This document shows, piece by piece, positions 50,832 through 61,500 of a DNA stretch of 64,000 nt. A program made the translations under genes and the position numbers. Positions within the stretch are counted from its first letter, which is position 1, and each line of letters starts with the position of its first letter. Below the pieces are notes generated by a model. The model saw only the letters and a program-made list of their open reading frames with translations. It ran no database searches and was not told the DNA's origin. This DNA comes from Gymnothorax reevesii (Eukaryota; Chordata; Actinopteri; Anguilliformes; Muraenidae): NCBI GenBank assembly GCA_029721435.1, contig CM056574.1, positions 496,001 through 560,000 of the forward strand. The letters are read 5' to 3'.

Positions 50832-52314
50832 AAAAATTATGCCCCTTTCTGATTTCTTCTACTTTTTAGCAGATATGAGCAAACACAAAATAGTTTTTGA
50901 ATGGTCGTCTCATTATTTATTTGTTTATGAGCTGTTTATGAGTTTGAGTTATGTTTATGCGTTGTTAAGAATCTGCAGTATATCACCCAAGTTGAAAAAA
51001 ATAATAACCCCCCTAAATCTGATAACTGGTTGAACCACCCATGGCAGCAACAACTGCGATCAAACATTTGCGATAACTGGCAATGAGTGTTATTATTGCT
51101 GTGGATGAACTTTGCTCCACTCCTTTTTGCAGAATTATTTTTAGTTTAGCCACATTTAAGGGTTTTTGAGCATGAACCGCCTGTGTAATCTCATGCCACA
51201 GCATCTGAATCGAATAAAAGTCAGGAGTTAGGCCACTCTAAAACCTTCATTTTGTTTGTTTTGAGCCATTCAGAGATGACCCTGTTTCGGTTCTTGGATC
51301 GCTGTTCTGCTGCATAAGCCAGCTGCACTTAAACTTTAAGTAACATACTGACGGCGTAACGTTCTCCTTCAGGAGCTTCTGGTAGAGAGCAGAATTCATG
51401 ATTCCATCAATTATGGAAAGGTGCCTTAGCCCCCTGCCCACCATACCACCACCACCACTCTGTTTAATTGTGGGTATAATTTTAATAGCTCTACGCCAGA
51501 TGTAATGGGACTCGACTTCTTAAAAGTTCCACTGTCAAATCATCAGTCCACACAGAATATTATCCCAAAAGTCATGCGGGTCATCAAGAATTTTTTTTTG
51601 ACAGATGAAAGATTAGCCTTTTTTGTTCTTTTTGCTCAGCTGTGCTTGCAGCTCTCTCGTGGAGGCTGTTTTTGTGCAGTATATTTCTCATTGTGGAATC
51701 ATGAACACTGACCTTAACTGAGCCCAGTGAGACCTGCAGATCCCTCAGTGTTAGGCTGGGCTCTTTCGCGCCTCCTACATGAGTCAGTGATGCGCTTTTA
51801 ATGGAATTTCGGTGGGCCAGTCACTCCTAGCTAGGTTAACCACTGTTACAAGTTTACTTGTTTTTCAGATATTGGTTTTCATCGTGATTTGAGTCCCAGA
51901 GCCTTAGAAATGGTTTTAAAACCCTTTCTAGACTGATGCCAGCAACATTGTTTCTTCTACTCAGTTGTTCAATTTCTTGAGGTTTTGCTGACTTCATATT
52001 GCTGGACAGGTTCTATTGAAGCCATGTTTGAGATCATGCTTGGGCGTGTCCTGTGAAATTGAACCCAATGAACAATTAAATGTGTTTAATAGTTTAATTT
52101 AGTAACTAGGAGGGCAATTAATTATCTTTTTTTTTTACATGGGGCTAGATGAATTTGGCAAGCTTATTTTCCTTCAATTCAATGGAATCATCATTTAAAA
52201 TCAGAATTTTATGTTTACTGAGAATATCTTTGTCTAATATTAAAATTAGTTTGATCTGAATTGTGCAAAATTGGAGGAAATCCAAAAGGGGGCCGTACTA
52301 TTTTCAAAGCACTG
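50821..52314 (-). mobile_element. Degraded Tc1-like transposon abutting the satellite
   Basis: The minus strand carries Tc1-like transposase remnants: IIDGIMNSALYQKLLKENVT (51420-51360), MLWHEITQAVHAQKPLNVAK (51204 down), and LIASYRKCLIAVVAAMGGST near 51050. The ends form an imperfect inverted repeat: cagtgttgcgaaaaaattat at 50821 against the reverse complement of the right end, cagtgctttgaaaatagtac at 52314. Multiple stops and frameshifts make it inactive. The expected TA target duplication is not intact: TG is on the left and CA on the right. The left 11 bases are shared with the 44-bp satellite unit. Confidence 0.82.
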
Positions 52315-52336
52315 CAAATACGTATCTGCACATGAC

Positions 52337-52387
52337 AGACACACACAAACACACACACATGCACACACACTCACCCACACACACATG

Positions 52388-52449
<62 letters not shown>
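52337..52449. repeat. (CA)n microsatellite
   Basis: About 110 bp of CA dinucleotides with occasional tg and cc interruptions lie between the two Tc1-type elements. Poly Thr-His and Val-Cys frames here are artefacts. Confidence 0.95.
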
Positions 52450-52453
<4 letters not shown>

Positions 52454-52611
52454 AATATAATTCTGCACATGAGATGCAGGTACATACAAACACATATGAA
52501 ATGCAGAACATGCTGCTCTATAGAACATACACATACATATACAGCGCCCTCCATAATTATTGGCACCCCTGGTTAAGATGTGTTAAAAACCTAAAAATAA
52601 ATTCAAGTTAG

Positions 52612-53563
52612 GCAGATGTGTGTCGACCTTCACAAGTCAGGCAATGGCTATAAGAAAATAGCCACTCGCCTGCACCTGCCCATATCTACTGTCAGAGGAA
52701 GCATTAAGAAGTTTAAAACAACTGGAACAGTGGTAAACAAGCCTGGACAAGGACGCAAGGTTATTTTCCCACCACGCACAGTGAGGAGGATGGCAAGGGA
52801 AATAAAAAGTTCTCCAAAGCTCACTGTTAAAGAATTGCAATAAATGGTAGCATCTTTGGGGTCACAAAGTCTCTAAAACAACCATAAGGCGCTATCTACA
52901 TGCCAACAAGCTGTTTGGGAGGAATGCACGGAAAAAACCTTTTCTCACTCACAATCATAAACGCAAAAGTCTGGAGTTCGCTAAGCGGAACTGGGACTTC
53001 AACTGGGACCGTGTGCTTTGGTCAGATGAGATAAAGATATAGTTTTTTGGCAACAAACAATCTAAGTGGGTCTAGCAGAACACAAAAGATGAGAATGCAG
53101 AAAAGCACCTCATGCCCACTGTGAAGTACGGGGGAGGATCGGTGATGCTGTGGGCCTGTTTCTCTTCCAGAGGCCCTGGGAACCTTGTTAGGGTGCATGG
53201 CATCATGAACGCTTTGAAATACCAGGACATTGTAAATCAAAATCTGGTGGCCTCTGCCCAAAAGCTGAAGATGGGTCATCACTGGGTCTTTCAGCAAGAT
53301 AATGACCCTAAACATGAGGCCAAATCTACACAGAAATGGTTCACCAGACACCTAATCAAGCTCCTCCCATGGCCATCTCAGTCCCCAGACCTCAACCCCT
53401 TGAAAACCTGTGGAGTGAGCTGAAGAGGAGAGTGCAAAGGAGAGGACCCAGGTCACTGAATGATTTAGAGAGATTGTGCAAAGAGGAATGGTGGAAGATC
53501 CCTCTTTCTGTATTCTCCCATCTTGTGAAACATTATAGGAGAAGATTAGGTGCTTTTTTGTAG
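52612..53563 (+). pseudogene. Tc1-like transposase pseudogene
   Basis: N-terminal paired-type helix-turn-helix DNA-binding part (CVDLHKSGNGYKKIATRLHL, PISTVRGSIKKFKTTGTV), then KPGQGRKVIFPPRTVRRMAR. A gap follows with broken frames around 52850-53110 that still contains GTGTGCTTTGGTCAGATGAG, the codons for the first catalytic Asp. Then TVKYGGGSVMLWACFSSRGP, HWVFQQDNDPKHEAKSTQKW (second catalytic Asp) and LLPWPSQSPDLNPLKTC. The end is shifted into another frame (ENLWSELKRRVQRRG to 53563). At least two frameshifts and a premature stop disable it. Confidence 0.85.
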
Positions 53564-53772
53564 GCAAAAGGGGGTTGTACAAAGTATTAACATCAGGGGT
53601 GCTAATAATTGTGGCACACATGATTTGATGTAAAAGAATTATTTCTTAATGTGGGATTTTTTTTCCCACTGAATAAATGCTCTTGAATTAAAGGTTGGAT
53701 TTTCCTATATTTTTCATTGTAGTCCTATATTATTTAGAAAAAAAATTGAATTTATTAGAAGCTAAAGACCAC

Positions 53773-55653
53773 GGGCTCTAATTTCCTGGCGCAGCGCAGG
53801 TGGCGTAGGGAGGCGCAGCCCGCGCAGTGGTAATTTCGTAGGGCGCAGCCCGCGTAGTGGTAATTTCGTGAGGCGCGCAGCCTTCGGTAGACCAAGGTGC
53901 GCCGAGATGGGCGTGGCGGCGTAGTAGGGGGAGGTGTCACATATTCATCAAGACGCAGTGACAATTTCGTAGAAAAAATCTCCGCTGGAGTTGCTCAGAA
54001 AACTCGCCAGCTCCAACCTGGTTTAATTTCCGTGCAGTGGTAATTTGGCTGACCGGCGCAGAGTGCGCACACGTCACCGAAATCTCACAGGCAGGTTTCC
54101 AGAATATCAGGCACATTTCAATGCAAGAAATAATTACAGGAAGCAGTATTTAATGTAACTATCTGAATAAGCACATAAATTATAGTATCTATATCGATTG
54201 TCCTGATGTCATATCAAAGGTGGTTGGCACCCGTGATGGAAACTCGACCTGACTTAATCAACGCAACTGAATCTGTGTCGCAAATCAAATCAACGACTTC
54301 ACATCTTTCTCAGCCAACCACAAACTGCCTCGGCATCAGGCAGTGCGTATATAATGCTCGCGTTCTATGCTCGGTAAAGCCGCATACACACTGGACGCGA
54401 AACAAATTTTTCGCACGACTGATTACAGTCTAAGTCAATGCGAAGAGCTATCGACTTTTCTTGGTCTTTTATTTCGTCTGTTTTCTTCCGTTGAAGATAG
54501 ACAACAGTCTTTATTCGGTCTTTCTTTTGAATGTTAGTCTGATGGATCGAACAGATTCACGCTTTATTTCCACAGCAGAGATAACGTTAGTGCTTGCAGA
54601 GAGCAAATCAATTCCATGACCATTGACAGTGTGAATAAATTATCGCATGCACGGTCAAGACTGTCCGACGCGAAATGCAAAATACTCCATGTCCGGCACC
54701 CAGCAAAAAGTAGAAGTATTGATATGAGAACAGATTTATAACGGAATAAAGAATAAAAATACATATATATCACCAACCAACAGAACATCCAAAAAAGATG
54801 ACCCGCAAATAAATTAATCGCAGTACGTGTTTGTTGGATGTTCTGTTGTTAAAATGTTCTTTTTATTCATTATTTCGTTATCAATCTGTTCTGATCGTCC
54901 TCTTTTTTTTTTTTTGGCTGTCAGACACGGAGGCATTGTACATTGTTTCGCGCCAGTGTCGACTCGCTTTACTGAGCAGAGCTTAAACAGAAACATTAAT
55001 TGAAATTTTCGGAACTCATCTTGAAGAACTGAGCCCTCTTATCAAAACATTCACGTTTAATATCTAAAAGAGTCAGTAGATTTGAAGAAATTAAAAACAA
55101 TAAAAGACGGTCGGACACGGAGATATATTAAAACCCTGTCAGACTTTCGGACACGGAGACACTGCGTTCAACGCAATCTGTCGAGCGAAAAATTCGTTTC
55201 GCGTCCAGTGTGCAAGCGGCTTAATACTTGGCTATTATTATTGTCACTTTTTTATCGTTTTTAGTGGGGGAAAGGAATACAGCCTGATTGCAATGATCTC
55301 GCACTGAGTTAAGATCACATATTGAAAATAAATTTGAAACGTATCTTGCATTGTTGTCCATTCATGTGTATCCCAAAATTTTAAGCGGCAACAGTTTGTA
55401 ATAATAGGAACACGCTATCCATCGTTTCTCTTGCCAATGAGCAATATTTGACTCGGCTGTGTTATACCCAAATACGGAGCCTTTGCCCACTTGCGCTGGA
55501 AGGCGGGGCAGAGGCGGGACAGAGGAGTACTTGCTCCAGGCTACGCCGGGCACGAAATTGCCAAATACGCCTGGACACACCCCGTTGGCGCGGCGCACCC
55601 CCCATGCGCCGCGCCTACGCCGCGCCTGCGCCTGGTCTACGAAATTAGAGCCC
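53773..55653. mobile_element. GGGCTC-ended non-autonomous TIR element inside Tc1
   Basis: Termini gggctctaatttc at 53773 and its exact reverse complement gaaattagagccc ending at 55653. The subterminal regions are GC-rich and related (gcgcagcgcagg / cctgcgcctgg). The Tc1 sequence is restored when it is removed with one copy of the flanking CAC (53770-53772 and 55654-55656), so the target duplication is 3 bp. No transposase is present. A further insertion (54378-55221) sits inside. Without it the element is about 1.03 kb. The superfamily is not certain: the 3-bp duplication suits PIF/Harbinger or CACTA types, but the ends are not CACTA. Confidence 0.8.
54378..55221. mobile_element. Harbinger-like non-autonomous TIR element, innermost insertion
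   Basis: The 844-bp element begins agccgcatacacactggacg and ends with the matching inverted copy (cgtccagtgtgcaagcggct). The inverted repeat continues for about 45 bp (gcgaaacaaatttttcgcac against gcgaaacgaatttttcgctc). The flanking TAA at 54375-54377 and 55222-55224 is a 3-bp T-W-A duplication, the hallmark of PIF/Harbinger transposons. No transposase frame is visible. Related ends occur at about 30100 and 63565. Confidence 0.82.
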
Positions 55654-55734
55654 CACATCTTAACCAGGGGTGCCAATAATTATGGACGGCGCTGTAAATT
55701 TACATGTACATATAATATTTTATAGGACATATAG

Positions 55735-56345
55735 TATTTTATGGTACTTGCCTGCTCTGTGGTACATGCAGTATTTTTCTGTACCTACTTAGTGGTACAT
55801 GATGCATTTTACTGTACCGACTCCCTTAGTAGTACATACAGCATCTCGCCACGCCTGTCCGCTCGACAGAACACAGTACTTTACTGTACCTTCCTGCTTT
55901 GTTGTACGTGGGGAATTTTGCCACACCTACCTGCACTGTCGTACATGCTACATTCCACTGTACTTGCCTACTCTGTGCTACAGGCAAAATTTCACTGTAC
56001 CTACTCTGTAGTACAAGCAGTCTCTTACTGTAGTACCTGCAAGCTTTGTCAGACTTACTGTGCCTGCCTGCTGCATAATGAATGCAGTATTTTACAGTAA
56101 TGTCCTGCTCTGTTGTACATGCAGCATTTTATTGCACCTGACTGCTGTGTTGTACATGCAGTATCTTGCTGTACCTGCCTGCTTTGTTGTACAGGAGGCA
56201 TTTTACTGTACCTGCTCTGTGATACATGCAGTTCCCTTCTGATCCTGCCTGCTCTGTAGAACAGGAAGTATTTAACTGAATCTGCTTTGTCATACATGCA
56301 GCACCTTGCCGTACCTGCTCTGTACTTGAAGCATCATCTTACCTG
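55735..56345. repeat. Degenerate ~37-bp minisatellite, about 16 units
   Basis: Diverged units built on gtacatgcagtattttactg and tacctgcctgctctgtt. It begins about 40 bp after the Tc1 right end. The many short Tyr/Cys-rich frames are not coding. Confidence 0.85.
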
Positions 56346-56636
56346 AGTGCTTTACTCTGGCAGACGTTCTCATATCTGGTGCTGTGTCTCTCCAGATTGA
56401 GCATATGGTGATTGTTCTCACCCCAGCTTACGGGGCCGTGCTTATCTTTGCTCACTCAGGCATGTGCTCACAGGACAATCCGATAAGAGCCCAGAGTAAT
56501 TCTACTGAAACCTTTCACTGCATCATGTTTACTTGAGTCGGTTGGCTGAACTTGCATTTCTATGGTCATTGTATTCACTTGCACCTTCCTTTATCTTTTT
56601 GATTGCTTCAGTTAGTTCTGATGTTCTTTAATGTTC
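56346..56636 (+). other. Intron sequence between two arrays
   Basis: About 290 bp of mixed sequence without a recognised element, exon or repeat. Confidence 0.5.
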
Positions 56637-58007
56637 AAACCCCTGTCCCAGAGTCTGATGTAAACGCCTGTCCCTGAGTCTGGTGTAAACCCATGTCCCG
56701 GAGTCTGGTGTAAACCCCTGTCCCTGAGTCTGGTGTAAACCCATGTCCCGGAGTCTGGTGTAAACCCCTGTCCCTGATTCTGGTGTAAACCCCTGCCCCT
56801 GAGTCTGGTGTAAATGCCTGTCCCTGAGTCTGGTGTAAACGCCTCTCCCTGATTCTGGTGTAAACCCCTGCCCCTGAGTCTGGTGTAAACGCCTGTCCCT
56901 GAGTCTGGTGTTAATGCCTGTCCCTGGGTCTGGTGTAAATGCATGTCCCTGAGTCTGGTGTAAATGCCTGTCCCTGAGTCTGGTGTAAACACCTGTCCCT
57001 GATTCTGGTGTAAACGCCTGTCCCTGAGTCTGGTGTAAATGCCTGTTCCCGAGTCTGGTGTAAACGCCTGTCCCTGAGTCTGGTGTAAACGCCTGTCCTT
57101 GAGTCTGGTGTAAATGCCTGTTCCCGAGTCTGTTGTAAACGCCTGTCCCTGAGTCTGGTTTCAACGCCTCTCCCTGAGTTTGGTGTAAACGCCTCTCCCT
57201 GAGTCTGGTGTAAACGCCTCTCCCTGAGTCTGGTGTAAACGCCTTTCCCTGAGTCTGGTGTAAACGCCTCTCCCTGAGTCTGGTGTAAACGCCTGTTCCT
57301 GAGTCTGGTGTAAACGCCTCTCCCTGAGTTTGGTGTAAACGCCTCTCCCTGAGTCTGGTGTAAACGCCTCTCCCTGAGTCTGGTGTAAACACCTCTCCCT
57401 GAGTCTGTTGTCAACGCCTCTTCCTGAGTCTGTTGTCAACGCCTCTTCCTGAGTCTGGTGTAAACGCCTCTCCCTGAGTCTGGTGTAAACACCTCTCCCT
57501 GAGTCTGTTGTCAACGCCTCTTCCTGAGTCTGGTGTAAACGCCTGTTCCTGAGTCTGGTGCAAACGCCTCTCCCTGAGTCTGGTGTAAACACCTCTCCCT
57601 GAGTCTGTTGTCAACGCCTCTCCCTGAGTCTGGTGTAAACACCTTTCCCTGAGTCTGTTGTCAACGCCTCTTCCTGAGTCTGGTGTAAACGCCTGTTCCT
57701 GAGTCTGGTGTAAACACCTTTCCCTGAGTCTGTTGTCAACGCCTCTTCCTGAGTCTGGTGTAAACGCCTGTTCTTGAGTCTGGTGTAAACGCCTCTCCCT
57801 GAGTTTGGTGTAAACGCCTTTCCCTGAGTCTGGTGTAAACACCTCTTCCTGAGTCTGGTGTAAACACCTGTTCCTGAGTCTGGTGTAAACGCCTGTTCCT
57901 GAGTCTGGTGTAAATGCCTCTCCCTGAGTTTGGTGTAAACGCCTCTCCCTGAGTTTGGTGTAAACGCCTCTCCCTGAGTCTGGTGTAAACGCCTCTCCCT
58001 GAATCTG
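56637..58007. repeat. 25-bp minisatellite, about 55 units
   Basis: Units of gagtctggtgtaaacgcctc plus tccct, with gttgtcaac, cctgttcct and tttccct variants. Because 25 is not a multiple of 3, a minus-strand frame cycles through all three phases every three units. None of the phases contains a stop, so overlapping frames of 126-254 codons are open on that strand. The array ends about 46 bp before the exon acceptor at 58054. Confidence 0.95.
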
Positions 58008-58053
58008 CATGTTTCTCATGTTGTCCACGTTCTTTCCCTGTCTGGGGGTCCAG

Positions 58054-58479
58054 TGCCTGCAGCACAGAGCTCAGCGTTTTGGAGTCCGGCCGTGCAACAC
58101 TGGACTGCACCTCACCTTGTGAGCAGATATTACTGGAGAATCGATCTCTGGACCAGAAACTGTCCCAGTGCAGAGAGGAGGAGGAGGAGGAGGAAGAGGG
58201 AGGTGAGGGGCAGGGCAGGCGGCCTGACCTAGAGAAAGATGACATGCTGGTGCGGAGGACTGGGGCCTTTCAGAAGCCCAGTGCTGGGCCCCACAACACG
58301 TTTGTCCCCCTGCCTACATCCCACAGGGGGGACCTTCGTGATACCCCTAAAACCAAGATGGTCTCATCCAAGGTCGTGGCGGACACCCTCTCGTGTATCT
58401 CAGAGGATGAGGCTGTCATGTACAGCTCAGAGAGTCAGAAGCAGATGTTCCCCGCCTTCAAAGCCAATCAGGATCTCAG
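58054..58479 (+). CDS. limch1: limch1-like exon: KDD module (KDDMLVRRTGAFQKP)
   Basis: Phase 2 at both ends. It encodes SACSTELSVLESGRATLDCT, SPCEQILLENRSLDQKLSQC, an acidic run of eight Glu, the module RRPDLEKDDMLVRRTGAFQK, then HNTFVPLPTSHRGDLRDTPK and a C-terminal part with SCISEDEAVMYSSESQKQMF. PDLEKDDM.VRR and VRxTGAF are characteristic LMO7/LIMCH1 spellings. Two in-phase acceptors exist nine bases apart (gggtccag| at 58053 and gcctgcag| at 58062), so three residues may be optional. The donor is CTCAG|gtggga. Minisatellites sit within about 50 bp upstream and 70 bp downstream. Confidence 0.85.
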
Positions 58480-58547
58480 GTGGGAAGGGCCTCTGGCTGA
58501 TGTGTACGCATGTGAGCTCGCCTTTAACACGCGTGCTGGTGTGCGGT

Positions 58548-60839
58548 GCTGCTGTTCTGAGTCTGAGGTGCTTAAACACGATGCTGTTCTGAGTCTGAGG
58601 TGCTTAAACACACTGCTGTTCTGAGCCTGAGGTGCTTAAACACGCTGCTGTTCTGAGTCTGAGGTGCTTAAACACGCTGCTGTTCTGAGTCTGAGGTGCT
58701 TAAACACGCTGCTGTTCTGAGTCTGAGGTGCTTAAACACACTGCTGTTCTGAGTCTGAGGTGCTTAAACACGCTGCTGTTCTGAGTCTGAGGTGCTTAAA
58801 CACGCTGCTGTTCTGAGTCTGAGGTGCTTAAACACGCTGCTGTTCTGAGTCTGAGGTGCTTAAACACTGCTGTTCTGAGTCTGAGGTGCTTAAACACGCT
58901 GCTGTTCTGAGTCTGAGGTGCTTAAACACGCTGCTGTTCTGAGTCTGAGGTGCTTAAACACGCTGCTGTTCTGAGTCTCAGGTGCTTAAACACGCTGCTG
59001 TTCTGAGTCTCAGGTACTTAAACACGCTGCTGTTCTGAGTCTGAGGTGCTTAAACACACTGCTGTTCTGAGTCTGAGGTGCTTAAACACACTGCTGTTCT
59101 GAGTCTCAGGTGCTTAAACACGCTGCTGTTCTGAGTCTGAGGTGCTTAAACACACTGCTGTTCTGAGTCTGAGGTGCTTAAACACACTGCTGTTCTGAGT
59201 CTCAGGTGCTTAAACACGCTGCTGTTCTGAGTCTGAGGTGCTTAAACACGCTGCTGTTCTGAGTCTCAGGTGCTTAAACACGCTGCTGTTCTGAGCCTGA
59301 GGTGCTTAAACACGCTGCTGTTCTGAGTCTGAGGTGCTTAAACACGCTGCTGTTCTGAGTCTCAGGTGCTTAAACACGCTGCTGTTCTGAGTCTGAGGTG
59401 CTTAAACACGCTGCTGTTCTGAGTCTCAGGTGCTTAAACACGCTGCTGTTCTGAGTCTGAGGTGCTTAAACACGCTGCTGTTCTGAGCCTGAGGTGCTTA
59501 AACACGCTGCTGTTCTGAGCCTGAGGTGCTTAAACACGCTGCTGTTCTGAGCCTGAGGTGCTTAAACACGCTGCTGTTCTGAGTCTCAGGTGCTTAAACA
59601 CGCTGCTGTTCTGAGCCTGAGGTGTTTAAACACGCTGCTGTTCTGAGTCTCAGGTGCTTAAACACGCTGCTGTTCTGAGTCTGAGGTGCTTAAACACGCT
59701 GCTGTTCTGAGTCTGAGGTGCTTAAACACGCTGCTGTTCTGAGTCTGAGGTGCTTAAACAAGCTGCTGTTCTGAGTCTGAGGTGCTTAAACACGCTGCTG
59801 TTCTGAGTCTGAGGTGCTTAAACACACTGCTGTTCTGAGTCTGAGGTGCTTAAACACGCTGCTGTTCTGAGCCTGAGGTGCTTAAACACACTGCTGTTCT
59901 GAGTCTGAGGTGCTTAAACACACTGCTGTTCTGAGTCTGAGGTGCTTAAACACACTGCTGTTCTGAGTCTGAGGTGCTTAAACACGCTGCTGTTCTGAGT
60001 CTCAGGTGCTTAAACACGCTGCTGTTCTGAGTCTGAGGTGCTTAAACACGCTGCTGTTCTGAGTCTGAGGTGCTTAAACACGCTGCTGTTCTGAGCCTGA
60101 GGTGTTTAAACAAGCTGCTGTTCTGAGCCTGAGGTGTTTAAACACGCTGCTGTTCTGAGCCTGAGGTGTTTAAACACGCTGCTGTTCTGAGTCTCAGGTG
60201 CTTAAACACGCTGCTGTTCTGAGCCTGAGGTGTTTAAACACGCTGCTGTTCTGAGCCTGAGGTGTTTAAACACGCTGCTGTTCTGAGTCTCAGGTGCTTA
60301 AACACACTGCTGTTCTGAGTCTCAGGTGCTTAAACATGCTGCTGTTCTGAGCCTGAGGTGCTTAAACACACTGCTGTTCTGAGTCTCAGGTGCTTAAACA
60401 CACTGCTGTTCTGAGTCTGAGGTGCTTAAACACGATGCTGTTCTGAGTCTGAGGTGCTTAAACACGATGCTGTTCTGAGCCTGAGGTGCTTAAACACGCT
60501 GCTGTTCTGAGCCTGAGGTGCTTAAACACACTGCTGTTCTGAGCCTGAGGTGTTTAAACACGCTGCTGTTCTGAGCCTGAGGTGTTTAAACACGCTGCTG
60601 TTCTGAGTCTGAGGTGTTTAAACACGCTGCTGTTCTGAGCCTGAGGTGTTTAAACACGCTGCTGTTCTGAGTCTGAGGTGTTTAAACACGCTGCTGTTCT
60701 GAGTCTCAGGTGCTTAAACACGCTGCTGTTCTGAGCCTGAGGTGCTTAAACACACTGCTGTTCTGAGCCTGAGGTGCTTAAACACGCTGCTGTTCTGAGT
60801 CTGAGGTGCTTAAACACGCTGCTGTTCTGAGTCTGAGGT
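58548..60839. repeat. 32-bp minisatellite, about 72 units
   Basis: Highly homogeneous units of gctgctgttctgagtctgag plus gtgcttaaacac. Repeated variants (gagtctcag, gagcctgag, gtgtttaaac) are arranged in runs. It starts about 70 bp after the donor at 58480. It shares the unit length and the core aggtgcttaa with the array at 29350, but the rest of the unit differs. Confidence 0.97.
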
Positions 60840-61146
60840 TTGTCTTTTTTGTGATATTGCTCGATAAGTGAAAGCACGTCAGTTTTGCGTAAAGCTGGCA
60901 TGTAGCATATGTGATCCCGGTGCTCAACTCATATACCCCATAGTGGCCTTGTGTTTACATGATCTTCTGCAGACGGGAATGTTTGGGAATGTTCTCGGTT
61001 TGGGGACGTGGACGGAGTGGTTTGAACTTCTGATCCCACGATGAGCACCGAAGTCTGCACTGTCCAGCCTGATTTGTTGGTATTTGGTTTGATGGGACAA
61101 AAGTGATGGGTCCCTTATGGTCCCGTCTGTGGGTCTCATTCCGCAG

Positions 61147-61500
61147 TCACGCTCCTCCTGCTCCTCTGCATCGGGAACCCCAGGAAGCCACGATTAGTTG
61201 CCCAGAAGCCCAGAAATATGCAGCCGCCATGTCTGGTCCTGGATCGTCCCAGGCCGCTCTCCGCCAGCGTGGGCATGAGGACAGCAGGCCTGATGATTTT
61301 GATGGCGAGTGTCTCCCAGATTCGGAAAAAGATGACATGCATTCACGCAAAACCGGAAACTTCCAGAAAAGGAAAACTTTCAACCTCTTTCTGCCTGTGC
61401 CTGGATCAGTCAAATACAGATCTGAAGCTGTGCCCTCCTCCAGCCTGAGCTGCCCGTCTGTCAGAACCGCACAGCCAGAGCCCCCGTCAGACTCCCACAG
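61147..61500 (+). CDS. limch1: limch1-like exon: last KDD module in window (KDDMHSRKTGNFQK)
   Basis: This 354-bp exon is phase 2 at both ends. It reads HAPPAPLHREPQEATISCPE, AQKYAAAMSGPGSSQAALRQ, RGHEDSRPDDFDGECLPDSE, then KDDMHSRKTGNFQKRKTFNL and FLPVPGSVKYRS, ending in a Ser/Pro-rich tail (SSSLSCPSVRTAQPEPPSDS). KDDM-x-x-RKTG-x-FQ followed by F(N)xFLPVP is a strong LIMCH1/LMO7 DUF4757 pattern. The acceptor is tctcattccgcag and the donor is CCACAG|gtcaga. No later exon is recognised before 64000, so the gene continues to the right of the window. Confidence 0.87.

Larger units (their letters stand above)
52542..55694 (+). mobile_element. Tc1/mariner element carrying two nested insertions
   Basis: The terminal inverted repeats are nearly perfect: cagcgccctccataattatt then ggcacccctggttaag at 52542, and its reverse complement ending at 55694 (cagcgccgtccataattatt). 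TA duplications flank them at 52540-52541 and 55695-55696. The element is about 3.15 kb only because 53773-55653 is a later insertion near its right end. Without it the element is about 1.27 kb, normal for Tc1. The last intact piece before the insertion is gctaaagaccac, and the first after it is cacatcttaaccagg. Confidence 0.9.

Noticed and set aside
56628..57392. 254-codon minus-strand frame with a 25-residue repeat, plus overlapping frames
   Set aside because: The 25-bp unit has no stop in any of three minus-strand phases, so every frame is open. This is an expected artefact of unit composition.
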